This document shows, one piece after another, positions 25,010-33,248 of a DNA stretch of 64,000 nt. The stretch comes from an uncultured Clostridia bacterium (GTDB taxonomy: Bacteria > Bacillota > Clostridia > Peptostreptococcales > Anaerovoracaceae). The stretch covers positions 62,001 through 126,000 of the forward strand of contig CAKQMV010000002.1 of NCBI GenBank assembly GCA_934255135.1, written 5' to 3'. How positions within the stretch are numbered: the stretch's first letter is position 1; each line of letters opens with the position of its first letter. The translations under genes and the position numbers were made by a program. A model generated the notes under the pieces. The model saw only the letters and a program-made list of their open reading frames with translations. It searched no databases and was not told the origin of the DNA.

Positions 25010-26095
25010 TTAGCAGATCCAGTCTGAATGCTCATCGAGCGCAAGCTCAATAAGCTCATCAATCAGCTCTGTCGAAGACAGCCCTTCATGTGCCCAGAGC
25101 ATCGGATACATGCTTATATCTGTAAATCCTGGGAGTGTATTAATCTCATTAAATACAATCTCACCCTCTGTTGAATAGAAGAAATCAACTCTTGATAGAC
25201 CTCTGCAGTCAAGCTCCTGATAAATCTCAATAGCATACTGTCGGATTCTGTCTGTTACCTCCTTAGGAAGGTCATCAACAAATCTTGTCTTTGAATCCGG
25301 ATTTGAATACTTTGAATCATAGCTGTAGAACTCTCCCGCTGTAAGAATTTCACCAACGCAGCTTGCCTTAGGATTCTCATTTCCAAGAACGGCAACCTCC
25401 ATCTCTCTTCCAACGATAGCCTCTTCTACAAGAACCTTAGTATCATACTGAAGTGATGTTCTGATAGCTTCTTCAAGCTGATCAGCATTCTTTACTTTAG
25501 TAACACCAACTGATGACCCTGCCGCACAGGGCTTTACAAACAGAGGATAAGTATCATTATGAGTCTTCTTAATATCTTCGATAACTCTAGCGCTGTCCTT
25601 CTCGAAAGCTCTCCTTCTAACAAGATAGTGCTTAGCCATCTTTACGCCAACAAGTTTTCCAAGCTCCTTCGTTGCTGACTTATCCATGCAGTTAGCTGAT
25701 GCCTTAACTCCAGGACCGACAAAAGGAATTTCTGCCATGCTGAAGAGTCCCTGAATCTCGCCGTCTTCTCCGTGATCTCCGTGAAGTACAGGAATGATAC
25801 AGTCAATCTTGTTAACCTGTGCTCTGTCAATCATATCAAAAATCAGGAATCCCTTAATTGTAGGATCGTGTGGAATTACAACCTGGCGGTTAGTCATCAA
25901 ATCCATCCATGTATTGTCAGCGATCTGCTCAGGAGTTGCAGAGGTCCAGTACCATCTGCCTTTTCTAGTGATTCCAATTTTATGTACCACATACTTATTT
26001 TCATCAATTGCTCTAAGAACGTTAGCTGCTGACTTGAGTGATACCTCATACTCATCGGATTTTCCACCGAATATTACTGCGATATTTTTCTTCAT
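25010..26095 (-). CDS. ddl: D-alanine--D-alanine ligase
   Basis: A 361-residue ATP-grasp ligase that makes the D-Ala-D-Ala end of peptidoglycan stems. Motifs: VLHGDHGEDGEIQG, VKPCAAGSSVGVTK, EEAIVGREMEVAVLGN and NEINTLPGFT. The EMEVAVLG segment matches D-Ala-D-Ala enzymes rather than VanA/VanG-type ligases, which have EVGCAVLG, so glycopeptide resistance is not indicated. The long N-terminal segment between strands (SATPEQIADNTW) is usual for clostridial Ddl. It starts one base after the stop of the DUF1385-PrmC gene. Confidence 0.95.
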   Translation of the reverse strand: MKKNIAVIFGGKSDEYEVSLKSAANVLRAIDENKYVVHKIGITRKGRWYWTSATPEQIADNTWMDLMTNRQVVIPHDPTIKGFLIFDMIDRAQVNKIDCIIPVLHGDHGEDGEIQGLFSMAEIPFVGPGVKASANCMDKSATKELGKLVGVKMAKHYLVRRRAFEKDSARVIEDIKKTHNDTYPLFVKPCAAGSSVGVTKVKNADQLEEAIRTSLQYDTKVLVEEAIVGREMEVAVLGNENPKASCVGEILTAGEFYSYDSKYSNPDSKTRFVDDLPKEVTDRIRQYAIEIYQELDCRGLSRVDFFYSTEGEIVFNEINTLPGFTDISMYPMLWAHEGLSSTELIDELIELALDEHSDWIC

Positions 26096-26096
26096 T

Positions 26097-28037
26097 TTAG
26101 TTATTTCCCTTTCCAGCTATTACAACTCGATCCATTCCATTAAGATCCTGCAGAACTGTAACTGCTACATATTCACCTGTTTCCACTAGAAGCTGCTTTA
26201 CTGAAGCGCCCTGGTCGTGACCGATTTCAAGTGCAAGAACTCCGTTTGCATTTAAATGCTTTGACGCATCTCTTGCAATTATTCTGTAGAAATCAAGTCC
26301 ATCCTCACCACCATCAAGAGCTGTTCTTGGCTCGTGATCTTTAACCTCTGTTGAAAGAGTTTCTATTACGTCACTTTCAATATATGGCGGATTTGAAATA
26401 ATAACATCAAACGTTGCATCTTCACTTAACGCATCAAACATATTGCCAAGTGCGAATTTTACTCTGTCGTATACTCCATTTAGATGAGCATTGCCCATTG
26501 CAACATTGATTGCATCGACACTCAGATCTGTCATCGTAACAGTAGCATCCTTAAATTCATTAGCAACTGTTATTCCGAGGATTCCGCTTCCTGTACACAT
26601 GTCGAGTATTTCAGCATTCTTAAGCTCAAGCCCTTTGACAATGCTTATAACCTTCTCTGCAAGAACCTCAGTATCTAATCTTGGGATCAGAACTGCTGGG
26701 CTTACTCTGAATGGAAGTCCCATAAATTCCTGAACCTTAGTCAGATACTGTAGTGGTGTTCCAGATAATCTCTTATCAATGAGTCTCTTATACTCTTCAA
26801 AATCTTCAGTCCTAAGAATCTCATCTCTTCTGATTATCGTATCTGTCTTTGTCATTCCTGTTACATAGCTGAAGAGAATATGTGCTTCGTTTCTTCCATT
26901 CTCGATTTCTGAAAGTGCTTCTTCACCCCATCTTAATGCATTACCTACTGAATCCTCGCTTTCGCTGAATCTCTTAGGCTTCTCTCCTGAACCTGCTGCT
27001 TCATCACTTGCTTCTTCACTATCTCCATCGTTATCTTCGTCCACTCCCGGTCTTGATCCTGTGAAGAAGCCGTCGACATCTGCAACGTCAGGGTCTACGA
27101 GTACAGCCTTGAGTGCGATAATAGCAATTTCAAGCTGATCCCTTGTTGGCTCTGCGGTAGTTATCTTTTGAAGAAGAATTCCCGGATAGCTCAGAAATCT
27201 GATTACAGGGCTATCGCTTTTGCCCGCCCACTTGAGAAGCTCGAAGCTAATTCCCGCTATTATAGGAATAAGTAGAATTCTTGATATAATTCTCATGGCA
27301 AGGTTAGGCCATCCAAGCAACGAGAACAGTAGTAGCGATATAATCAGAACGAAAACAATGAAGCTTGTTCCACATCTTGGATGAAGTCTGTAGAACTTCT
27401 CAGCATTAGATGGTGTAAGCTCCGCCCCATTTTCAAAACAGTGTATCGTCTTATGCTCTGCTCCGTGGTACTGGAATATCCTGTGCATTTCATCCATTCT
27501 TGCTACAACAGCAATATACATAATAAACATTGCAATTCTCAGAATACCTTCTATAAGGTTAAGCGCGAAAGCACTTGGGATTATCTTCGCAAGGAAGTTA
27601 ACTGCAAATGTAGGCAGAAGAACGAAGACAACAATCGTAATTATCAAAGCCATCGCGACTGCAAGGAACATCATGAAATTCCATGCTGCTTTTGGTCCAA
27701 ACTTCTCATTAATCTTCTGTTCAAGCTTCGATGGTTTCTCAATTTCATCCTCTGGAAGATATTCCTCGAGGATATCAGCAGAATCCATCAGAATGCTCAT
27801 TCCAAGGAGAAATGATCTCACAAATGCAAAGATTCCTCTAACAAAAGGAATGTGTGAAACCTTTGACTCTGCTTTTCTCTTTGTTGTCTTTAGATAAATC
27901 TCATCATTAGGAAGTCTTACAGCAAGTGCCACTCTGTCCGGACCCTGCATCATCACACCTTCCATTACAGCCTGTCCGCCAATAGGTGTCGGCTTAGCTC
28001 CTTTTACAAAAATCTTGGTTGTATCAATCTTTGACAT
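26097..28037 (-). CDS. prmC: DUF1385 membrane domain fused to release-factor glutamine methyltransferase PrmC
   Basis: A 646-residue fusion. Residues 1-310 are a DUF1385 protein (GGQAVMEGVMMQGPDRVALA, YHGAEHKTIHCFENG, LHPRCGTSFIVFVLI) with several membrane helices. An acidic linker of about 45 residues follows. The last 285 residues are PrmC, which methylates the GGQ glutamine of release factors using SAM: LIPRLDTEVL, then DMCTGSGILGI and the catalytic NPPY in ISNPPYIESDV. DUF1385 and prmC are usually separate neighbours in clostridia. The open frame runs through the linker without a stop. It lies 16 bases after rho, which is the ancestral neighbourhood. AGAAGGAG precedes the ATG. Confidence 0.9.
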   Translation of the reverse strand: MSKIDTTKIFVKGAKPTPIGGQAVMEGVMMQGPDRVALAVRLPNDEIYLKTTKRKAESKVSHIPFVRGIFAFVRSFLLGMSILMDSADILEEYLPEDEIEKPSKLEQKINEKFGPKAAWNFMMFLAVAMALIITIVVFVLLPTFAVNFLAKIIPSAFALNLIEGILRIAMFIMYIAVVARMDEMHRIFQYHGAEHKTIHCFENGAELTPSNAEKFYRLHPRCGTSFIVFVLIISLLLFSLLGWPNLAMRIISRILLIPIIAGISFELLKWAGKSDSPVIRFLSYPGILLQKITTAEPTRDQLEIAIIALKAVLVDPDVADVDGFFTGSRPGVDEDNDGDSEEASDEAAGSGEKPKRFSESEDSVGNALRWGEEALSEIENGRNEAHILFSYVTGMTKTDTIIRRDEILRTEDFEEYKRLIDKRLSGTPLQYLTKVQEFMGLPFRVSPAVLIPRLDTEVLAEKVISIVKGLELKNAEILDMCTGSGILGITVANEFKDATVTMTDLSVDAINVAMGNAHLNGVYDRVKFALGNMFDALSEDATFDVIISNPPYIESDVIETLSTEVKDHEPRTALDGGEDGLDFYRIIARDASKHLNANGVLALEIGHDQGASVKQLLVETGEYVAVTVLQDLNGMDRVVIAGKGNN

Positions 28038-28053
28038 CTTAGCTCCTTCTGGC

Positions 28054-29322
28054 TTATCTGAGCTTCTTACTCATAAAGCTTATGAAATCCTTATTGCTCT
28101 TAGTGCTCGATAGTGTGTCAATTATCTCTCCGATTACATCTGCTGTATTGCCATCAGCCATTTCTCTTCTCAGAATTGACATAACAGCGAACTCCTCAGG
28201 TGAAAGTAGAAGATCCTCTCTTCTTGTTCCCGACTTAGCAAGATCTACTGCAGGGAATATTCTTCTCTCACTCAGCTTTCTGTCGAGATGAAGCTCCATA
28301 TTGCCTGTACCCTTGAATTCCTCGTAGATTACATCATCCATTCTGCTTCCCGTATCAACAAGTGCAGTAGCAAGAATAGTAACGCTTCCACCCTCTTCGA
28401 TATTTCTTGCTGTTCCGAAGAATTTCTTAGGCGGATGAAGTGCTCCAGGATCAAGTCCTCCGGAAAGAGTTCTTCCTGATGATGGTTCAACCATATTGTA
28501 TGCACGTGCAAGTCTTGTAATGGAATCAAGGAGAATCATTACATCCTTACCGCTCTCTGCATATCTCTTTGCTCTTTCGATTACCATCTGCGCAACCTTG
28601 ACGTGATGTGATGCCTGTTCATCAAAGGTTGAATAAATTACCTCTGATTTCTTAAGAGATCTCTTCATATCAGTAACCTCTTCAGGTCTCTCATCTACAA
28701 GTAGCACAATTAGCTCAATTTCAGGATATTTCTCCTCAATACTCTTGGCAATTTTCTTAAGAAGAACAGTCTTACCAGCCTTAGGCTGCGCTACGATAAG
28801 ACCTCTCTGACCCTTACCTATAGGCGCCACCAGATCCATGATTCTTGTAGAAAGATCGATGCTTTCATTCTCAAGTACGATTCTTTCATCAGGATAGATT
28901 GGTGTCAGGCTGTCAAAATGTCTTCTGCCTCTCGCCATTCCCGGATCTAGTCCGTTAACACTTTTCACGAAAAGGAGTGCTCCAAACCTCTCTCCTGCTC
29001 TTGGTTTTCTTGTAACTCCTCTAATCTTATCGCCTGTTCTCAGATTAAATCTTCTTATCTGAGATGGTGCGACGTAAATATCCTCCTCAGATGTAAGGAA
29101 ATTATTGAATCTAAGGAAGCCAAAACCTCCATCGGCAATCTCTAGGATTCCCTCCATCTCAGGTCTTTCTTCTTCTGAATGTTCTTCTGTCTGCTCAGCC
29201 TTTGCCTTAGCTTCTTCAGACTCTTCCTCAAGCATTTCAGTATAGACAGCCTGTCTTCCCGCTTCTTCCTGAGCTTCTTCAAGAATTTCCTCTTCTGTTT
29301 TCTTTCTTATTTCTTCTGTCAT
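28054..29322 (-). CDS. rho: Transcription termination factor Rho
   Basis: A 422-residue Rho hexameric RNA translocase that ends transcription. The first 55 residues are a glutamate-rich acidic tail, a frequent extension in Gram-positive Rho. An RNA-binding OB fold follows (GFGFLRFNNFLTSEEDIYV). The ATPase has Walker A AQPKAGKT, Walker B VLLVDERPEEVTD, the Q-loop region (MVEPSSGRTLSGGLD) and the R-loop (SGTRREDLLLS). All core motifs are intact. A perfect hairpin lies just upstream of its ribosome binding site (GAGAGG). It is followed by the DUF1385-PrmC fusion; rpmE and prfA, its usual partners, are on the other side of oriC. Confidence 0.97.
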   Translation of the reverse strand: MTEEIRKKTEEEILEEAQEEAGRQAVYTEMLEEESEEAKAKAEQTEEHSEEERPEMEGILEIADGGFGFLRFNNFLTSEEDIYVAPSQIRRFNLRTGDKIRGVTRKPRAGERFGALLFVKSVNGLDPGMARGRRHFDSLTPIYPDERIVLENESIDLSTRIMDLVAPIGKGQRGLIVAQPKAGKTVLLKKIAKSIEEKYPEIELIVLLVDERPEEVTDMKRSLKKSEVIYSTFDEQASHHVKVAQMVIERAKRYAESGKDVMILLDSITRLARAYNMVEPSSGRTLSGGLDPGALHPPKKFFGTARNIEEGGSVTILATALVDTGSRMDDVIYEEFKGTGNMELHLDRKLSERRIFPAVDLAKSGTRREDLLLSPEEFAVMSILRREMADGNTADVIGEIIDTLSSTKSNKDFISFMSKKLR

Positions 29323-29341
29323 TGGTTACCTCTCGATATGA

Positions 29342-29369
29342 GAGTGAGCTGCCCCATAGCAGCTCACTC
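29342..29369 (-). promoter_or_regulatory. 11-bp hairpin in the rho 5' region
   Basis: GAGTGAGCTGC and GCAGCTCACTC pair perfectly around a 6-base loop between the sulfatase stop and the rho start. No T-run follows, so it is not a standard intrinsic terminator. Its 3' edge is about 8 bases from the rho ribosome binding site, so it could affect rho translation or stop RNA decay. Confidence 0.5.
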
Positions 29370-29384
29370 CTATTTATGATGTGA

Positions 29385-31484
29385 TTACAGTTCCTCTAGA
29401 GAATTGATTGTGCTTAGAATTGTATTGTCCTTTGAGTCGATCTGACTTACCTGAAGCTTAGGAACATCTTCCTTCTTTACTTCCTCAGATAGTCCAAGAA
29501 GTTCAGGTGTCAGATATACAGTCTTAAGTACCTTACCGTTAAGGCTTACTTTACTTGATTCTGTAAAGTTCTGTCCTCTTATGTAGTACTTGGTACCTAT
29601 CTTTACTACATCCTCAATCTTTATCTTCTTATGTCCCATGGTCATATTAGTTCTCTTGTAAGGATTAATTCCTCCAAAAGCATAATAATCACCATAGAGA
29701 ATATCGTAGGACAATGCTTTAAGATTTCTGAGATAGCCCTTGCTATCCTTGTCTGTTGTCTGCTGATAATCGAAGATTACACCCTCGTGAGCCAGACCAG
29801 CTTTCTCAAGCAGAATGGCTCCTGCCTGATATGATGTGATATCCATATCCTGTTTCTCAAGTCCAATGTTATCCCAGATTACATAATCTGTCTGGTAGAG
29901 GTCTCCGTTCTCATAGTTCTCCTCCTTAACATCTAGTGCCGGAATATGGTCTCCGTAAATTATCATAATTGTAGGCTCATCAGCCTTATTGATTTCTTTA
30001 ATGAGATCACCGATGAATGTGTCCATCTCGTGCATTTCATTAAAGTAGTATTCATACTTCCACTTAGTACTCTCGTTATCCGCAGTAACTGTTGTGTAAG
30101 GATTCTTGAATACCTGCTCCTCTGGATACTTTCCGTGTCCTTGAACTGATACGATGTGCATGAAGTCGCTTGACTTACTTGACTTCATAATCTCCATAAC
30201 ATCGCTTATAAGAACCTTGTCCTTACACCAGTTCTTAGGAGTCTTCTCGATTTCGTTCATATATTCAACAGAAGTGAAGCTGTCAAATCCAAGGTTTGCG
30301 TATACCTCATTTCTGTTATAGAACAGAGCTCTGTGATTGTGAAGAGCGCTGTTCAGATATCCGTGACTCTTAGTGACATATGCCATGTTTTCAAGAGTCT
30401 TCTTTCGAAGCTTTCCCTTATATGGATATTCTCCCGGTCCGAAAAATTTTGCGCTGATTCCGGTCAAAACCTCGAACTCTGTGTTTGATGTTCCCGCACC
30501 ACATGCAGGTACCTTAAAGCTTCCTGATGAATATTCTTTCTTAAGCTTATTAAATATAGGTGTAGGATCCTTATCAACACTTACATTCTTATAGCTGTCT
30601 GCAGTAGTAAATGATTCCATCTGAAGAACGATTATATTAGGATGATCCTTGCTATCGTTAGTCTTCTTAAGCTCGGTATCTGTTCCTCTCTTCGTATGCT
30701 TCTCAAGAATTCCTGTGATAAGCTGATTTGAATAATTATCAGGTCTCTTTATTCCCTTGTTTAGAGAAGTATTGATAAAGCAGTAGCAGAAGCCATAGTC
30801 TCTATATGCATAGTTAAGGTTTCCGAAGAATGTGCTCAGTACCTTAGCCTCAATAAGACCGTAGGTAGAAGCTATTGCAACGAATACTGCTGCACATATA
30901 ACTGTTATTGACTTCTTGTAATTTATATTCTTCCACTTCACACTTCTCACAAAAGCCAGAGCAATAAGAAGCACACCTGCAACAATAAGTGCTGTTGCAA
31001 GAGTAATCTGCCACTTAGCAAAATATGTCTTAACAAGAGTTGCTCCGTCACCAAGATTCTGAAGATCGTATAGTGTGAAAGGTGTCATTCTCTTCAGAAG
31101 AATAACGCCATTTGCAATACCAAGTACAGCCCAGAATATATTTAGGATAGTCATCGCAAACTTTCTTCTCTTGAATAGAAGTGAAAGACATAATGTTGCG
31201 AATATAATAAGTGCATTGTAAGCAAATATTACTGGATGCTTGAATACAAATATAAATCCTGCTATTGGACTTGTAGTTATTCTTGCAAACACTTCTATAA
31301 ACAGATTAAGTAATAAGGCATTAATTGCCAGATTTCTTATAAATGTTGTTTCATGAAGATCTGCATCAAAAAGCTTAGGATCCTTTCTTGGGAATCTTCT
31401 ATTAAATGCATTTCTGATCTTTATAGCCAGCCCTTTTATTTTGCTCCATATAAATTTAAATAGTCCGATAATCTTAGCTTTCAT
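29385..31484 (-). CDS. LTA-synthase-like membrane sulfatase
   Basis: A 699-residue protein. About five hydrophobic helices lie in the first 230 residues, then an extracellular alkaline-phosphatase/sulfatase domain: NIIVLQMESFT, GAGTSNTEFEVLTG (Thr would be the nucleophile), and later YGDHIPAL with the metal-binding Asp-His. This is the LtaS architecture, which polymerises glycerol phosphate from phosphatidylglycerol onto surface glycolipid, or transfers phosphoglycerol to another glycan. After the catalytic domain there are about 90 extra residues (YYIRGQNFTESSKVSLNG) that look like a small beta-sandwich of IPT/TIG type. It starts directly after the rsmA stop codon with no gap. Confidence 0.8.
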   Translation of the reverse strand: MKAKIIGLFKFIWSKIKGLAIKIRNAFNRRFPRKDPKLFDADLHETTFIRNLAINALLLNLFIEVFARITTSPIAGFIFVFKHPVIFAYNALIIFATLCLSLLFKRRKFAMTILNIFWAVLGIANGVILLKRMTPFTLYDLQNLGDGATLVKTYFAKWQITLATALIVAGVLLIALAFVRSVKWKNINYKKSITVICAAVFVAIASTYGLIEAKVLSTFFGNLNYAYRDYGFCYCFINTSLNKGIKRPDNYSNQLITGILEKHTKRGTDTELKKTNDSKDHPNIIVLQMESFTTADSYKNVSVDKDPTPIFNKLKKEYSSGSFKVPACGAGTSNTEFEVLTGISAKFFGPGEYPYKGKLRKKTLENMAYVTKSHGYLNSALHNHRALFYNRNEVYANLGFDSFTSVEYMNEIEKTPKNWCKDKVLISDVMEIMKSSKSSDFMHIVSVQGHGKYPEEQVFKNPYTTVTADNESTKWKYEYYFNEMHEMDTFIGDLIKEINKADEPTIMIIYGDHIPALDVKEENYENGDLYQTDYVIWDNIGLEKQDMDITSYQAGAILLEKAGLAHEGVIFDYQQTTDKDSKGYLRNLKALSYDILYGDYYAFGGINPYKRTNMTMGHKKIKIEDVVKIGTKYYIRGQNFTESSKVSLNGKVLKTVYLTPELLGLSEEVKKEDVPKLQVSQIDSKDNTILSTINSLEEL

Positions 31485-32381
31485 TTATTCAATTGTCTCC
31501 TTAAGACTTATAGCAAGTCTTGCAAATTCTTCCATTGTAAGGCTTTCAGCTCTTCTGTTAGTCTCTATACCTGCTTTCTCAAGAGCACTGCTTACTTCGT
31601 CCTTACTGCAATTTCCTAGCGTCATCAGCGAATTAAGCAGAGTCTTTCTTCTCTGCATAAATCCCGCTTTAACCACCTTAAAAAAGAAATCTTCATCTTC
31701 AAGTTCTACGGCCGGTTTATCTCTAAGATCCATCCTAAGAACTACTGAATCAACCTTAGGTGCCGGATAGAAACACTCACTTTCCGCATCAGTCACCTTA
31801 GTAACCTCGCTGTAGTACTGAACCTGATAAGTTATTGCACCTACATCCTTAGTTCCAGGCTCTGCAACGAGTCTATCTCCAACTTCCTTCTGCATCATAA
31901 CTGTAATGCTATCTGCCTGAGTTCTCTGCTCCATAAGTTTCATGATGATAGGAGTTGTTATGTAATACGGAAGATTACCAACAATTCTCACATCCTTAAG
32001 ATTGTACTCTTCCTTATTCTTTCTGATAATCTCTCCAAGATCCACCTCGAGAATATCTCCGTGAATCAGCTCAAAATTATCATATCCGAACATCTTGACC
32101 TCAAGCAGTGGAATGAGTCTGTCATCAAGCTCTACTGCTATAAGTCTGCCGGCCTGCTCTACAAGATGCTCTGTCAGAGCTCCCATTCCTGGACCGATTT
32201 CTACAACAAGACTGTCTTCTGTTATGCTGCTGCCATCGATAATATCCTGTATTACTTCTTCATCGATAAGAAAGTTCTGTCCAAGCTTCTTAGATGGTCT
32301 CAGATTTCCTGCAGGATTATGGCCATGACCTGTATTGCTTCTCTTGTTATTCTTCTTGCTGCTTTTCTTACCCTTAGCCAT
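31485..32381 (-). CDS. rsmA: 16S rRNA dimethyladenosine transferase
   Basis: A 298-residue KsgA/RsmA, which dimethylates A1518 and A1519 of 16S rRNA with SAM. Motifs: KKLGQNFLID, VVEIGPGMGALTEHL for SAM binding and the catalytic NLPYYITTPI. Compared with the usual size it has about 30 extra N-terminal residues that are Lys/Asn/His-rich, possibly for rRNA contact. Its ATG overlaps the rnmV stop by 8 bases and GGAGAG is positioned for that ATG, so the tail is probably real. RNase M5 and RsmA are classical partners in Firmicutes. Confidence 0.95.
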   Translation of the reverse strand: MAKGKKSSKKNNKRSNTGHGHNPAGNLRPSKKLGQNFLIDEEVIQDIIDGSSITEDSLVVEIGPGMGALTEHLVEQAGRLIAVELDDRLIPLLEVKMFGYDNFELIHGDILEVDLGEIIRKNKEEYNLKDVRIVGNLPYYITTPIIMKLMEQRTQADSITVMMQKEVGDRLVAEPGTKDVGAITYQVQYYSEVTKVTDAESECFYPAPKVDSVVLRMDLRDKPAVELEDEDFFFKVVKAGFMQRRKTLLNSLMTLGNCSKDEVSSALEKAGIETNRRAESLTMEEFARLAISLKETIE

Positions 32382-32937
32382 TTATCACTCTCTCCACCGT
32401 TTCTTCAAGAGTTTCAATACTTATATTAAAACCATTCAGTTTCTTTATAAGACTCTTAACATTTCCATAACCTATTCCTAGTTCGTCCATTACCCTAGCT
32501 CTTAATTCTGCAGAATTATCCATTCCCGACATACCAAGTCTTACAATGTCCTCTCTTGTTATCTCGCCATTTCTTTCATATGAAGTGGCCTTTGCCCCAA
32601 GAAGAGCCTCCGCAATATCCTCAGGAGTTGCATTTTCGACTCCGATGTCATCAGCCTTTATAGCTTTGCTCTGCGGAATATAAGCCTGAAGGGCGCCTGG
32701 AAATTTAGCTGTAAGCTTCTTTCTTATCTCTTCTCCAGAGAAATCTGGATCGGTTAAAATGATTATGCCTTTCTCCTTATATGCCTTTTCAATCAGACTC
32801 CATGTTTCCTTAGTAATGCCAAACCCATGTGTTGCAATCATTAATGCATCACACGCTTTTCCAACAGCATCAATATCATCTCTGCCTTCTACTACAATTG
32901 CTTCTTTAATTTTTATCTTTTCCACTCTTCTTATCAT
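32374..32937 (-). CDS. rnmV: Ribonuclease M5
   Basis: RNase M5 matures the ends of 5S rRNA. The TOPRIM domain shows IVVEGRDD near the start and LTDPDFSGEEIR, with the metal-binding Glu and Asp residues. The start is uncertain: an ATG at 32937 follows GAGG with no spacer, while a GTG at 32925 has GAGG 12 bases upstream and gives the homologue-like MEKIKIKEAIVVEG. An ATG at 32961 has no clear site. The gene overlaps the end of the DivIC-like gene by 20-32 bases. It is followed by rsmA, as in most Firmicutes. Confidence 0.9.
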   Translation of the reverse strand: MIRRVEKIKIKEAIVVEGRDDIDAVGKACDALMIATHGFGITKETWSLIEKAYKEKGIIILTDPDFSGEEIRKKLTAKFPGALQAYIPQSKAIKADDIGVENATPEDIAEALLGAKATSYERNGEITREDIVRLGMSGMDNSAELRARVMDELGIGYGNVKSLIKKLNGFNISIETLEETVERVING

Positions 32938-33247
32938 CCTCAAATACATACAGGATTTCATCAGGATCCATCATCTTAAGCTGCTTTCTCGCCTGCTCCT
33001 GAATATAGTCCTTTGAATCAATGTTCTTAAGCTTCGCCTTTAGGGTATCTCTTTCCTTCTTGAGTTCCTCCTGTTGCTTGCTAAGCTTTACCTGTTCTGA
33101 CTTAAGATCCATTATTGACTTTACTCTTGAGAAAAACACAGCAAAGAGAATCAGGACAATTATGATAATTGTCCTATTTCTCTTCTTCTTCTTAAGTTTT
33201 TTTCTTCCTTGTCTTCCTGTTTCTTTAAGTTCACTTCTTTTGTCCAT
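32906..33247 (-). CDS. DivIC/FtsB-like septum formation initiator
   Basis: A 113-residue protein with a basic cytoplasmic start (KKLKKKKRNR), one transmembrane helix (TIIIIVLILFAVFF), then an extracellular coiled coil (EQVKLSKQQEELKKERDTLK) and a short conserved end (DEILYVFED). This topology and size match FtsB/DivIC, the bitopic division protein that works with FtsL and DivIB at the septum. In most Firmicutes divIC sits elsewhere, near an S4 or S1 domain gene; here it is one base after an M23 peptidase gene. Assigned by architecture rather than strong sequence motifs. Confidence 0.75.
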   Translation of the reverse strand: MDKRSELKETGRQGRKKLKKKKRNRTIIIIVLILFAVFFSRVKSIMDLKSEQVKLSKQQEELKKERDTLKAKLKNIDSKDYIQEQARKQLKMMDPDEILYVFEDDKKSGKDKN

Positions 33248-33248
33248 T

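Noticed and set aside
25010..26095. VanG-like D-Ala-D-Ser/D-Lac ligase
   Set aside because: Overall similarity to clostridial VanG-type ligases is noticeable, but the substrate region reads EMEVAVLG as in ordinary Ddl, and no vanT, vanXY or vanRS genes are nearby.
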